Origin: Strix aluco
Lineage: Eukaryota; Chordata; Aves; Strigiformes; Strigidae
Direction of reading: 5' to 3'
Assembly (NCBI RefSeq): GCF_031877795.1
Contig: NC_133932.1
Coordinates: forward strand, 20,710,180-20,774,179
DNA length: 64,000 nucleotides
The position numbers were made by a program, and so were the translations under genes. The notes under the pieces are model-generated. The model did not search any database, had not been told where the DNA came from, and worked only from the letters and a program-made list of their open reading frames with translations. Positions within the stretch are counted from its first letter, which is position 1, and each line of letters starts with the position of its first letter. Shown piece after piece: positions 33,530 to 46,900 of this stretch.

Positions 33530-35183
33530 TTGTGCTGAGGGAATCCAGCCTCCTCAGCCAGAAGACAGAGACTGGGAGAACGACCCCCCCGCATTCCAGG
33601 AGGAATAAAATAGTCAGTGACCTACTGCATCACATAGACATACACAAGTCTATGTGACCGGATGGGATACACCCGAGGGTGCTGAAGGAGCTGGCTGGGG
33701 TACTCGCCAAGCTGCTTTCCATCATTTACCAGCAGTCCTGGCTGACCGGGGAGGTCCCGACAGATTGGAAATTGGCCAATGTGACACCCATATATAAGAA
33801 GGGTCGGAAGGATCATCCGGGAAATTACAGGCCTGTCAGCTTGATTTTGGTGCCCGGGAAGCTGATGGAACAGCTAATCCTGAGTACCATCATACAACAC
33901 ATGCGGGACAACCAGATGATCAGGCCCAGTCAGCATGGGTTTATGAAAGGCAGGTCCTGCTTGACAAACCTGATCTCCTTCTACGACCTGCATATTGGAT
34001 GAGGGAAAGGCTGTGGATGTTGTCTACCTTGACTTTAGTAAGACCTTTGACACCGTTTCCCACAGCATTCTCCTGGAGAAACTGGCTGCTCGTGGCTTGG
34101 TTGATCGCACGCTTTGCTGGGTAAAAAACTGGCTAGATGGCCGGGCCCAAAGAGTGGTGGTGAATGGAGTTAAATCCAGTTGGCGACCAGTCACGAGTGG
34201 TGTCCCCCAGGGCTCGGTTTTGGGTCCACTCCTGTTTAACACCTTTATTGATGATCTAGACGAGGGGATCGAGTGCACCCTCAGTAAGTTTGCAGATGAC
34301 ACCAAGTTGGGTGGGAGTGTTGATCTGCTCGAGGGTAGGGAGGCTCTGCAGAGAGATCTGGACAGGCTGGAGCGATGGGCTGAGGCCAACTGTAGGAGTT
34401 TCAATAAGGCCAAATGCCGGGTGCTGCACTTGGGCCACAACAACCCTCAGCAGCGCTACAGGCTTGGGGAGGAGTGGCTGGAGAGCTGCCAGTCAGAGAG
34501 GGACCTGGGGGTGTTGATTGACAGCCAGCTGAACATGAGCCAGCAGTGTGCCCAGGTGGCCAAGAAGGCCAATGGCATCCTGGCTTGTATCAGCAATAGC
34601 GTGGCCAGCAGGGACAGGGAAGGGATCTTACCCCTGTACTTGGCACTGGTGAGGCCGCACCTCGATGACTGTGTTCATTTTTGGGCCCCTCACTACAAAA
34701 AGGACATTGAATTACTCGAGCGTGTCCAGAGAAGGGCAACGAAGCTGGTGAAGGGTCTGGAGCACATGTCGTACGAGGAGCGGCTGAGGGAACTGGAGTT
34801 GTTTAGTCTGGAGAAGAGGAGGCTGAGGGGAGACCTCATCGCCCTCTACAGCTACCTGGAAGGAGGTTGCAGAGAGCTGGGGATGAGCCTCTTTAACCAA
34901 GTAATAAGTGACAGGACAAGAGGGAATGGCCTCAAGTTGCACCAGGGAAGGTTTAGACTGGATATTAGGAAGCATTTCTTTACAGAACGGGTTGTTGGGC
35001 GTTAGAATGGGCTGCCCAGGGCAGTGGTGGAGTCCCCATCCCTGGAGGTGTTTAAGAGGAGGGTTGACTTAGCGCTGAGGGATATGGTGCAGTTGGGAAC
35101 TGTCAGTGCTAGGTTAAAGGTTGGACTAGATGATCTTCAAGGTCTTTTCCAACCTAGATGATTCTGTGATTCTGTGATTCTTC
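33530..35183 (+). mobile_element. CR1 LINE, 5'-truncated, copy 1 (reverse transcriptase broken)
   Basis: A non-LTR retrotransposon of the CR1 family. The RT domain shows [50 protein letters not shown], a FADDTKLG catalytic block and the C-terminal [13 protein letters not shown] region. The element ends with 'ccaacctagatgattctgtg' and two to three ATTCTGTG units. Compared with copy 2 it lacks 8 bases near 33985, causing a frameshift, and carries a TAG (35003-35005) where copy 2 has TGG. It lacks ORF1 and the 5' part of ORF2. Confidence 0.95.
33679..35005 (+). pseudogene. CR1 reverse-transcriptase ORF2 remnant (frameshifted)
   Basis: Frame one runs 33679-34002 and ends shortly after the [19 protein letters not shown] block. 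The rest continues in another frame, 33995-35005, through SGVPQG and FADD to a premature TAG. The 8-base gap between the frames is visible by comparison with the related copy at 45230. The product would be non-functional: no endonuclease domain, broken RT. Confidence 0.93.
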
Positions 35184-38177
35184 ATAACAACCTGAAGAGC
35201 TGCCAGACTTCAAGGAAGGGTGAATTGTTCTGCTGACAAATGGGCAATGGTGACAGCAAAGGTAATCGTATTTTTCCTACTTAGCATTTGAAATAAGATG
35301 AGAGCTGTGCTGCATGTGTTCTAGTAGCCTGAAATGGGGGGTACATGTGGTTTGTTCCAAGTCTCACAGCAGTGGCAGAGTGCAGAGAGCCAAACCTGGC
35401 GCAGCTGGCATTAAGCCATGGCTTAGTTTCAGTAGGTGCTATTTACCAAAGCCTTACTCTTTGCCAGGAAGTATGTATGTGGCCCAGGTCACTTCCTGGC
35501 CCTGTTTTGGATGCAGACATGAGGAGAGTGTGTGCCCATTGGTGCCAGGATGATGACCCTTATCTAACTTATCCACATCTGAAGGGTTTATACATATCTA
35601 TGTCTGAGTTTAAAAAAAAAAAAAAGGGTAGCTAGCTTCTTGGATCACTTCTGTTTTTCCTGTAAGCGGTTTTGTTTTGATTTTTTAAATTGTGACTCAC
35701 CAAGGTTGTGTTAAGGGATGGTGAAGAAACTGCTTTCATGGCCATTCCACTGGATGAGAGGAATAGAAAACAGAGCTGTTAATGAAAGATTGGTGAAGTA
35801 GATCTTTAATGTTTATAATACAAGCATAAAGTTACAAAGGTCAGTCGACTGAAAGGTGCCTTTTGTTATTAACACAGTTGTACAAGGAGTCCAACCCTAA
35901 ATTTGAATGAATATAGTTCATATGTTTGGTTCTGAAAATGAAGTTGTGCTCAAATGATATGTATTACTGTCAGCATTGTTCTATGGATAAAAAGTTTATG
36001 TGGGTATTTTGCTGTAAAATTACTCCCTCTCTTAAATCTTTATGATGGTGACTATACTGATCACAACTGAACTTTCTTGCCTGGGAGAAATCCTCTAAAA
36101 TCTATGTAATGAGGACTTCTAAATAGTCCTCATTTACCTGTACTGCTCACTATATTCTTGCTGATCACAAGCACACTAGTCTCCTTTCAGTGCCATCCTT
36201 TTCTTGGATTCATAACAAACTAGTTAATGAAAATTCATCTTTCTGATGCAGCATGTTGGGAGAATACAGGCTTATTCATGTCCTCTGCTGACTCCAGCTA
36301 GGACAATAGTAAAGCTGTCCCTGACTCCCTGCAGAAAATGATGCCCCCGCACTGAGTTCCAGAAAGGTGGTATGCCTGGTCTAAGCCACAGCAACCCAAT
36401 GAGAGGCAACATCACTTTCAATTTATATTAATATGCAAGGCTGTGAACTGCGATGGCTGAAGGCTGTGAGTCACAACCTCTGTCAGATAGAGATATGCTC
36501 CCTGAAGAAGTTGCTGTTGCCATCCGAGGGGGCAGCGGCCTCTTCAGCTAGGTCTTTCCTTCCACAGCTGAGTCTGACAGGGATTGTGACTCAGAGCCTG
36601 GGACTGTTTTAAGGTCTCCTTCAGTAGAGTAATACGAAGGCATATTTTATTTGTTCTTGTATTTGAGCTCTTCAAAATCAGTACAGCCCTTTCCCTTTGC
36701 CCCTTATTTTTCCAGTGATGGGTTTTCCACTCTAGTTTGGCAAGTATGATACAAAGAACCATGTGATTTGTCATAGGAATATTTGGTTCACTGAAGTCCT
36801 CCTTAATCATGAGGCAAAGTCCATTTGAGCTACCAAATGAATATTCATCAGTCATCCTGCACATAGCCAAGTGGTAATTAATTCTTTCTTTTCTGGTGAC
36901 TATATGCTCCTGATATGGTAAAGAGAGTCAGGGAAAAAAACAGGAATGACATTACAATCCTGCTGGTTTGCAGGCTTGCAGAGGAAGGGGAGAATACCCT
37001 TCCTGCTAGTGTTTTGGGCTTATGTCTTCCTAAAAAATGGGGGAGGAAAAAAAAAAAATCATTTGCTGTCCCTGTGTTTGCAGCAAAGAAAGGTATTCTG
37101 TTATCCCCTGGACCTGTCAGTAAGGAATTACAGTGGCAGTCCTCTTCCCCCAGGCTTTGCTTTAAATATTGAATTGTCTTCCCTAGTGACCTTTTTACTG
37201 GAGAATATAAACTATAGACAATGCTTTCGTCTTTAGCTGTTCAACAAATATTCTGTATTGATCATGAATTTGGGGTTTTAGGTGCAGAATTTTTTACGGA
37301 CTTAACTGTGAGGTGTGTCTGTACAGCTTCTTTTGCTATCATGCCAGGCAGAAATCAATGTTAAAAACTGTAAATTTCTGTTGAAGCAAAAATTTGAAGG
37401 TCTTAAAGATAAGGAATTATATGAGCTAAGTAGACTTTTCCGTGGAGCTGTGTGTGTGTTCACAATTAATGGCTGCAGGCATGTACGTATATATTGACAT
37501 GCATGCACAGCAATCAGGCTGTCTGCAGAACTGTTTGGATAACACCAACTGAAGTTGGTTCGATTAATGCTGCTCAAATGGCAATGCCTTTGGAATTCTC
37601 GTCTTCCCTCTGGCACTCGTAACATGTGGGAAGGCTTTTCTTTTGAGCTCCTTCTGTTGGGCGTTTTCTGGACATGTATTTGTTCGGTTCTGCTTTTTAA
37701 TTGCTGTATCATTCAGTAATCTTTGGACATGCAAGATGCTGAGACATAAAAAATAATGTTACAAATCCACTAGTCTGGGTTTTTCCATTCAGCACATGGA
37801 GCTTTCTTTTTCCTGGGGTGTGTACTCTTATAAAACTGTTTTCTTCTGATCTATGAAAGAACGGAGTAAGTTACTTTGTCACTTGTATGTGCGTTTCTTG
37901 CCCTCTGGAGATGGATTTCTGAATTTGACAGTAGACTGTATTCCTTTTCTTTTAAGCTTTTGAAATGTATAAATATTTTGCTATTTTCTTCAAGGAGCGT
38001 GAGGAAGAGATGCTTATACAGTCACTATAGTAAGCATATACCCTTCCTCCAAAAATACAGGTCTGTGAGACAGGAAGTATCCAGGCCTAAGGCTCTGACA
38101 GCAGCAAGTGTGAATCTCTCTCTTCCCGTCTTCCATTCTTCCTCCTGCTGCCTGTGTCCCATCTCATCCTGGTCCCT

Positions 38178-38218
38178 TCCCCACCCCCCCCCCACCCCCC
38201 CCCCCCCCCCCCCCCCCC
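38178..38218 (+). repeat. Poly-C tract
   Basis: About 40 bases are nearly pure C with two interrupting A residues. The opposite strand is a G run able in principle to form G-quadruplexes. Confidence 0.95.
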
Positions 38219-38307
38219 AAGGCTGTAATCATCCAGGAAATGTCTCTAATTTCTGTATTAACCTCAGTATTATTGAGTATTTAATTTCACTTTGTCAGTA
38301 AAGATAA

Positions 38308-38443
38308 AGGAGGTGTTTAAGGGTAGGGTCGACATAGCGCTGAGAGATATGGTGTAGATGGGAACTGGCAGTGTTAGGTTAATGGTTGGACTAGATGATC
38401 TTCAAGGTCCTTTCCAACCTAGTTGATTCTGTGATTCTGTGAT
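38308..38443 (+). repeat. Severely 5'-truncated CR1 tail
   Basis: The 135 bases match the last part of the CR1 copies at 35 and 46 kb ('gaggtgtttaagggtagggtcgacat' through 'cctttccaacctagttgattctgtgattctgtga'). It has few differences from copy 2, so it is probably a young insertion. Confidence 0.93.
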
Positions 38444-41400
38444 ACTATTCTGACATTTCATTACCCTAGACTCAGGCTGAACTGATGTTTGGAGGGGTAA
38501 GGTGCATTAGCCACAGCAAATATAATTGATGTTGCTTCATGGAATCCAGGAGAATTATTTTGACTCTCTTCTGTATGCCAAGGACCTAACTTTTGCTTCA
38601 GATTTCTTACTGGGTGCGTCCACTCTCACTACAAGAAGGATTTAAATTGGAATAGCATTCATTTACCTCTCTTTCTGAGATCAGTGATCATAATGGAAAG
38701 TCTGAATGTAGCCTTGAAGGCAAAGAGAAATACAAACTTCCTTTAGAAGTTTCCATCTTCTCGGTCACTGTATATTTGCTTTTGTGTTGGGGGAGCTATT
38801 GTGTTCTGCTCTGATGAGGCTTATATGATGCTTACAGAACTGTTAATAGAAATGTGGGGGTGGATAATGCCTGCTCTTTATTAGTTCTTGTCACTTTGTG
38901 GCTTTGAAAGGCTTGTTATCTGTTATCACAAAAAGGAAATGGCTACTGCTATGCAGAAACGCAGAATGCAGCCCTTTCCCTGTGTAACTATTGAAAACCA
39001 TTACTATAAGCTTTGGGAGGGATATAAATTTAGACAGTATTTGAACCCAAGATTACTTTAATGTGAGAAACAAAAATAGTATAAAAATAAATTATTTTAA
39101 TATGGTGTAAAAGCCAGTAGAGTTGGTTATGAGCTTATATTTATTCATTTAAAATTCCCTCCAAACAAGCAACAGATCCTACCAGAAATTCATGCCTAAG
39201 TACTAAGGACAGAATAAATCTCCATAAAATGCATACATGGAAATAAGGTTGGCTTGGTTGTAAGAGCAAAACTGGTTTTGGTGACAGCAGAGCTTGTGTC
39301 CCTAATTTCAGCTGGAAGATGACACTAAAACTTTCTAGGAAATACCCACCTATATCTTAGCTTATTGCCTGTCTTGAAGATCGTCCTGAGTGACATGACT
39401 ATACCTGGGCTTAAAAAACTAAGTGATCCTGAAATGCTGAACCAGGTTCAGAGCTGAAGCAAGTAGGACATGCCTTCTCAAGAAATAAGGACCAGAGAAG
39501 GAAAAATAAAAATTCTGTTATCCACAGAGATAGCTGAAGTTACATTAAGCTGTTTCCTCAGGCATGTCATTCAGAGGAGGAAGAATTTAAAGATTTATGT
39601 CACTGGGGAAGCCAGCATAAGCCGGAATGAAACACATTGTGCGTGTGGCAGTAATCTCCACAGTATTTGAGTCCATACAGCCTATGACAAGATCCCAAGA
39701 AGTTAAGCAGAAGTAGTTTATTCTATTTTCTTGTGCGTTTTGTTTCGCCTTTGTGGGGGGGAAGTTGTACTGTTATCTCTTGGTTTCATTTGTCTGTGCA
39801 CATGACAGATTCCCAACAGAGCCCTTTAATGATTTCCTAAACTTAAACCACAACTTGTCACTGAGTCAGATTCTCTTGTGTTAATGGTTGTATTTTAAGC
39901 TGCTGCTATGTGATTTAACTGCCATACCTTCTTTAAAGCCCACTGTGTCCTTTCGACGAAGAGGATGATGGAATAACAGCCCTTTGTGATTGTGTTTAGT
40001 GACAGTAATGGGTAAGGAAAAAGTAGCTAATGGACACTTAAATCAGGTAGGCATTTGTATTAAGGGAATTGAAACTGAAGGATGTTGTCATTGTCTTAAA
40101 TTCTCCTAGGGTTAACTTTGTGAGTGGTGATAATCTGTTATATTAGTTTGAGGGTTTGATCACTTGACTGCTAGTCTGTTGATTCACTGTAATACTGTGA
40201 AGTTACATATTTAATCAGCATAGATAACAGTGGAGCATTGATTTCTCAAGGTTTTCTTGTTTTGTGTTATTTGATTGATGTTGTTCAATTTATTATTTTG
40301 ATTTTTAAAAAAACAAAAAAAGAAGGTGCATCTTTTTACTAATTGGTACCTGGACCTATTCTTTTTGCAGTTAGAGAATATGTATATCTTGAGGTACAAA
40401 ATTTGTGACCTTTCTGTCCTCTTCAAAATTAGTTCCAAATTGCTTCACAGCATTAGTAAAAATAACGATCACTGTGGAAAAAAGCCTTATGTTTTAATTC
40501 AATATAGAACTCTTGGGTTTTGATGGGTATTTTTTTGTTTTTTCTTTTATTATTCCAGATATAAGCAAGTAAAAATGACAGCCCATTTGTCATTTATAGA
40601 AGCTGATGTATAAGATGTATAGTGATGAAGTAGTATTCTACAAAAGCAACCCCAGCAAACTGGTAAAGTGGGAAGGTAAAAGGGTGCCTTTTAGTCATCA
40701 CTGACCAACGCATCCAAAATGCAGTACTGCCATATGATCAGGGCAGAGACAAGTATCTAGTACAGATTACAAACAGGATTATTTGAAATCCAGAACATCT
40801 GGTGCACAGCTGTGTCATGCCTGTTCCTGGTGCCCTTGTGTCCAAAGTGGTGAAAAAGCAGTTCCAGACCACCTAGAGGATACATCCTTCTTCACAGATT
40901 TGATGAGGACCAGGCTTTCCCACCATCTCACTTACAGAGCTGAAAGCTGGAGCAGGAGCTGTCAGGATTCAGTTCTAGGAAAACTTGGTAGCTCCTCTGA
41001 AATGCATTTTTGAAACCTCTGTTGCAAATACGGAATATGGGGTTATCTAGTTACAGATCAGTTGTTGTGAACTGTTTAATCTGACTTGGTTATCTTCTGT
41101 ATATGTTCTTCCTCATGACTGTACTGGTTTTCATTTGTAACAGATGATTTAGGTGAAACTGAACTTGATTTTGCTCTCTTGCTCTCTGAATATGATTTAC
41201 ATACCACTAAGACAAATCCTGGAATTTGCCTTATTTGAAATTTTTCTTTCATTATTATGGGTATGTATACATGAAGGTGATAGTCCAAAGCAGCCTCAGA
41301 ACACATTTTTTTAGGGTATGTATATCTCCCATATTGCCTTTTTTTTTTAGTTAAACAAAGTAGGATGAAAATATCAGGATTTCATTAGCTAAAATCTATC

Positions 41401-43829
41401 GCTGGTTTATCTTTTGTTTTAATATAAACACACACAAGAACTGAAAGCATCTTTTTCTTTTTCCTTTCATGAGGAGGTAGGTTCCTCAAGCAGGAAATAC
41501 ACAGGATACATGGGGACAATGGAGAATATATTGTCTGATCTTGTGATCTGTTTTTCCTAGCCCTGATATATCCTTGCCTTGAAATCTTGTAATGAAAATT
41601 TGTTAACTGTTGTATTGAATCTGATGGATTTACTAACACTGAGACATCTGAAAAAATCTCACTTGCCTTAAAACAGATGGGCATCTATTCAGATTTACTT
41701 AGCAAGTAGAACTTTGCTACTTGCTTTTACTTTTTTTTTTCTTTTTTATGGTTGAAATAGGGGATTTTTTTCCTCTTTTAAGCCCTGTTTGAATTAACAC
41801 AGTGCGTGTGCTAGGAGGTGTTCCCTTGCACCCTCAGTATTTTCCTATGTTACCCAGCTCCGATGCCTGTTGAGAATATAGGCACAGCTCACAGTGCTGG
41901 CTTAAAGCCTCCTTAGGCCTTTCTCAGATAAAAAGACTATTCACTGCCCTATTTCTGAAGAGAAACCTCAGAGACATGCTCATTCTTGTTTGCTCCACAG
42001 GCTCCACCGTGAAGGCTGAGTAACTGGGATTATGCTCCACTGACAGACGTGATGCTGAATGGACTTCAAAGAACACGTTGCTTCCTCTGCAGAAGAAATG
42101 ATTGCTTTGGGATTGGCCTGAGATATGAGAGGAAGTGGAAGGAGAATTAAAAAAAATAAAAATCTTGCTTTGCTCTGATTTGTGCATGCTTTGTGAATGA
42201 CTGATGCTTCTGTCTGAGCTCTCAAGTCAGTACCTTTCACAGATGAGGTGTCTTCTTAAGGAAGTTTGGAAGCAACTCTAGAAACTAACGGCTTTGCTGC
42301 ACAGAGAGCGTACATTTTCAGTAAACGTGTCTGCGACACTGAACTACTTTCTGCTAATAGCAAGAATTTTGATTGCTTTAATAGGTTGCAGAGGCTGTAA
42401 ACTGGCAGCTCTGATTATTCCCCTTACATTAACCACTGTGCTCTATGCATCTTAAAAGCTGTTAAAAGAGCAACTGAACTCATGCTTCTTGTCTGCACTC
42501 TGAAAATGAAACCTCTTCTGAGTCTTTTAAGTGTCTGAAAATTACTGGGTCATCTGAGAGAGGAAATGTTAGCTAAGCTGGCCTTAGCTGGTAAAAGCCA
42601 ATAAAATCTCCTGGTCCTGCATAGCAGACCTGTAACTGAAAGCTTGACACCAGAAAATGTACGGGGACCCTTTCAGGAAGCCAATAAAGAGCTGAAAGAT
42701 AAGTGAAGAATAGATATTGTAGTTAAAATAACACAGAAACCAACCAGACATTCAAATTCTGGCAAGTACAGCATACACAGGAATTTCTTTGCAGTATAGA
42801 AAAATGCAGATAAATGCTAGGTTGTCATTTTCACACACACCATTTTGCTGTCCTCCCCTACCAACACGAAGATCAGAACATACCCAAAAGAACTGATTTA
42901 ACTCACCTAAGAACACAGATTACAAGCACTGGACAATGTAGATCAACCAGAAGTCCTGCCATGGCTTTGTTTCATGTATTGGTCTTCGCTGGTAGGTGAG
43001 AAGAGAAAAAACTAAACCCCAAGTGAAAAAAAAACTAAAGCTTTTGATTCTTGGTTATTTATTTAACCTCAGAATCTTTCAAGCCACCTACCATTTGGAA
43101 GATGGAGACCAAGCAAACCACTCTCGTTTTTCTCATTCCCAGCAGCATGCTGAGCTCCACTTGCTGGTCTGGCACTTACAGACATTTCTAAAAGACAGGT
43201 TTGTTTTTACAGGGAAAAGGAAAATCTATATTCTGAGGTAAAGAAAGCAGCTCTCCTGACTCTTAACACTAGTCTGAAACAGGAAGACTTTGTGGTAAGC
43301 ATTATTTTCTTCAGAATTTCTCTTTTTTTTCCTGATGCCCACATCAAAATTCTTCTACTCAGAGTACAAATACAGTAACATTAGTAACAAGACTTGATTT
43401 TTTTTTTTTTCTTTTTTCCATCGTTGAAAAAGAGATGCCAGTAGCCTGTTGTTCTGTACATTCATTTTAATGTCCTGAGAAAGTTTGCTGGGAGCCAGAC
43501 ATTTTGATGCAGGTGCTCTCTTGAGGAAGAGAAATAATTACAAAGGAATTTTACTAGCTTTTAGGAATTTGTTGACAGTTGTTCAATTCACTGTAAACTG
43601 CAGCAATAATTGCGTGACTGTGGTCTAAGTTTAAATGCAGAGGGTTACTTTGTCATTTACAAGCTCATCACTTCAGGGGAAGGTCTGTGCACTTTTGACT
43701 GCTTTGTAAGTGCTAGGACAGGCTTGCAGTACCAAACTAAGTAATAATAGCTCTTCTCTGCACCATGAGAAGAACTGAGGGATGACTGCCTATGATTTTT
43801 TTCTTCTCTTTCCGTTTTTAGTGCAGAAG

Positions 43830-43920
43830 ATGACTCTGATCACAGGATTCCTCACTGGGGCTGGAGGCAGCAGCCCTGTTCTGATGTTCCAAATGGCAGC
43901 TCTGGCAATGCTGGTACGAG
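43830..43920 (+). CDS. CD160-like gene, predicted signal-peptide exon
   Basis: ATG opens 30 codons, [20 protein letters not shown] then [10 protein letters not shown], and a phase 1 donor gtaagg. Acceptor candidates are tttttag (43820) or gtgcag (43826). The hydrophobic core is modest for a signal peptide, and initiation could be at an internal Met. The exon joins the Ig exon as a Glu codon. A rival first exon lies at 44420. Confidence 0.45.
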
Positions 43921-46900
43921 GTAAGGAGGAGCCCTGGCAAGAAAAAACATCCTGTTGGCATTTTTTAAATCCTGTTTTGGAGTTACTTGGTGTGGCTGAG
44001 AGATGCTGCCTGGGTTATGGGAAAGAAAGATTATCTATCACAATAAGCTTCCAGTGGAGCATGCTCTACATGATGTTTTTCAGCCTTTTTTTTCCATGCT
44101 CAATTTTGTCCAGGAAGCTAAGAGGTGAAATCTGATCCCAAAAGAGCAGTGTTTTGAGCCAATCGGTATTTTTATATTATCTTTCCATGGAATTTTTGAT
44201 GAGACAATAGCAAAAACCATCAAGTTGAAGAGAAAAAACCCAAACAGCCCCCACAAATATCCCTCTCTCCTGATGCTTTTGCTTTATTTTTTGAAGAAAG
44301 GACACTCTTCCCATCTCTCATTTTTATGAAAACAGCAAAGCTTATAGAGAATATTCTGTTCACATAATGCCTTTGCTGCAAGATCTGCGATAGGAAACAG
44401 ATTTTTTTCTTCCTCTCACATGAGGGGAAAACTATTGTTTTCATTGTGGTACCTGTTATCCTGGATGCTCTGTGCACATCTGGAGTGTAAGATAGCCCCT
44501 GCTTTCACAGTGCATAAACAAATGGAGAAGTATGGTGAGGGAGGGGGAGTTGGCCTGGCACAAAGGTCAGTTCAGTTAATGTCTGCTGTCTTGAACCACA
44601 GAACACAGTATGCTGGAAATCATTTATGCATCTATGATGAAATACCTGGAAGAAGGAGAGACCCTGAATTTGAATTGCCTCATCAGGCATCAACAGAATC
44701 AGTCGTCACAAATGGAGGCTCACTGGTACAAAAAAGCAAAGAAGCAAAATGAGACTGGGTTTGGGAAAGAGATAGTAAGCTTGCACCCCTCACGAAACTC
44801 AGACCCCAAGGTGAATGTCACGTCCTCTCTGCTTCTTAAAATTCAGAAAGTCAACCAGTCAGACAGTGGCCATTATCAATGCAGGGCCAAAGTAAACAAC
44901 AGTGTCCTAACTGCTGTGAGCCACTTTATTAGAGTGAATGTAACAGGTAAGCTCTCTGTGTCCAGGAGCTTTCTTGCAGAGGGCGTTGGGACATCACATG
45001 GTTGTCTCTGAAGTGAAATTTCTGCATGATAAAAACTGTGTTCACGAAGATGTATCCTCTTCTCCTAGGGTGTGAAACTAAAAATGATTGCTGCCACACT
45101 GTGACATGTGGAATAAGTTTCATACTCCTCTGTCTACGCATGCTAAATGCAAGACTTGAAAAATGTTGGAGATTTGGTCTAGATTGGCTGTGGATCTCTC
45201 TGAGCTAATGGGGATAGTTTCCCATGGGAACACATGCAGGACAACCAGATGATCAGGCCCAGTCAGCATGGGTTTATGAAAGGCAGGTCCTGCTTGACAA
45301 ACCTGATCTCCTCCTACGACAGGGCGACCTGCATATTGGATGAGGGAAAGGCTGTGGATGTTGTCTACCTTGACTTTAGTAAGGCCTTTGACATCATTTC
45401 CCACAGAATTCTCCTGGCAACACTGGCTGCTCGTGGCTTGGATGGGCACACGTTTTGCTGGGTAAAAAACTGGCTGGATGGCCGGGACCAAAGAGTGGTG
45501 GTGAACAGAGTTAAATCCAGATGGCAACCAGTCACGAGTGGTGTCCCCCAGGGCTCGGTTTTGGGGCCACTCCTGTTTAACATCTTTATTGATGATCTAG
45601 ACGAGGGGATCGAGTGCACCCTCAGTAAGTTTGCAGATGACACCAAGTTGGGTGGGAGTGTTGATCTGCTCGAGGGTAGGGAGGCTCTGCAGAGAGATCG
45701 GGACAGGCTGGAGCAATGGGCTGAGGCCAACTGTATGAGCTTCAATAAGGCCAAATGCCGGGTGCTGCACTTGGGCCACAACAACCCTCAGCAGCGCTAT
45801 AGGCTTGGGGAGGAGTGGCTGGAGAGCTGCCAGTCAGAGAGGGACCTGGGGGTGTTGATTGACAGCCAGCTGAACAGGAGCCAGCAGTGTGCCCAGGTGG
45901 CCAAGAAGGCCAATGGCATCCTGGCTTGTATCAGCAATAGCGTGGCCAGCAGGGACAGGGAAGGGATCTTACCCCTGTACTCGGCACTGGTGAGGCCACA
46001 CCTCGATGACTGTGTTCAGTTTTGGGCCCCTCACTACAAAAAGGATATTGAATTACTCGAGCGTGTCCAGAGAAGGGCAACGAAGCTGGTGAAGGGTCTG
46101 GAGCACATGTCGTACGAGGAGCGGCTGAGGGAACTGGAGTTGTTTAGTCTGGAGAAGAGGAGGCTGAGGGGAGACCTCATCGCCCTCTACAGCTACCTGG
46201 AAGGAGGTTGCAGAGAGCTGGGGATGAGCCTCTTTAACCAAGTAATAAGTGACAGGACAAGAGGTAATGGCCTCAGGTTGCGCCAGGGAGGGTTTAGACT
46301 GGATATTAAGAAGCATTTCTTTACAGAACGGGTTGTTGGGCGTTGGAATGGGCTGCCCAGGGAGGTGGTGGAGTCCCCATCCTTGGAGGTGTTTAAGAGT
46401 AGGGTCGACATAGTGCTTAGGGATCTGGTGTAGTTGGGAACTGTCAATGTTAGGTTAACGGTTGGACTGGATGATCTTCAAGGTCCTTTCCAACCTAGAT
46501 GATTCTGTGATTCTGTGATTTCTACTCTGAGCACTGTCACCAGAGCTGAAAGGAATTGGGTGGAAAAAGCAGTGTGGGAAAAATGTATGTTAGTCTTGGG
46601 TTAGATGCAGGACTGTCCCAGTTCACCTAGCATCTGTTCTGGGTTTATAGCCATGGCTACATTCACAGGCACTAAAGTTATTTTCTCTAAAACAGAGATC
46701 TATGCATTTTCTTAAATGGAGACCTTTGTGTATGCAAGCAGTCTGGCCTTATCACCTCTTGAATTCACTGTAGCGTATGTAGACCTCAGGGAGGATTGGT
46801 GCTTAGAGCGAGTGGGACTTAAGATACGGCAGCCACCACTGTGAATTATTTTGTTCTTATTGAAGTGATTTTTTTTTTTCTCTTGCTTCATTCCTTAGAA

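Larger units (their letters stand above)
25912..43829. other. Gene-poor interval between PDZK1 and the CD160-like gene
   Basis: About 18 kb holds the CR1, ERVL and homopolymer features listed separately. The PDZK1 promoter and 5' UTR exon should lie in its left part but were not located. In 28976-30440, 32410-33530, 35190-38177 and 38445-43829 I recognise no exon, RNA gene or known repeat; the open frames there are short and unlike known proteins. Confidence 0.5.

Noticed and set aside
34024-34443. 139-codon minus-strand frame, seen again at 45365-45784
   Set aside because: Both are antisense shadows of the CR1 reverse-transcriptase frame.
36544-36870. 108-codon minus-strand frame
   Set aside because: No homology, domain or splice support; the length is unremarkable for random sequence.
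37876-38301. 141-codon frame with a poly-Pro stretch
   Set aside because: The proline run is just the poly-C tract read in frame; the rest has no recognisable domain.
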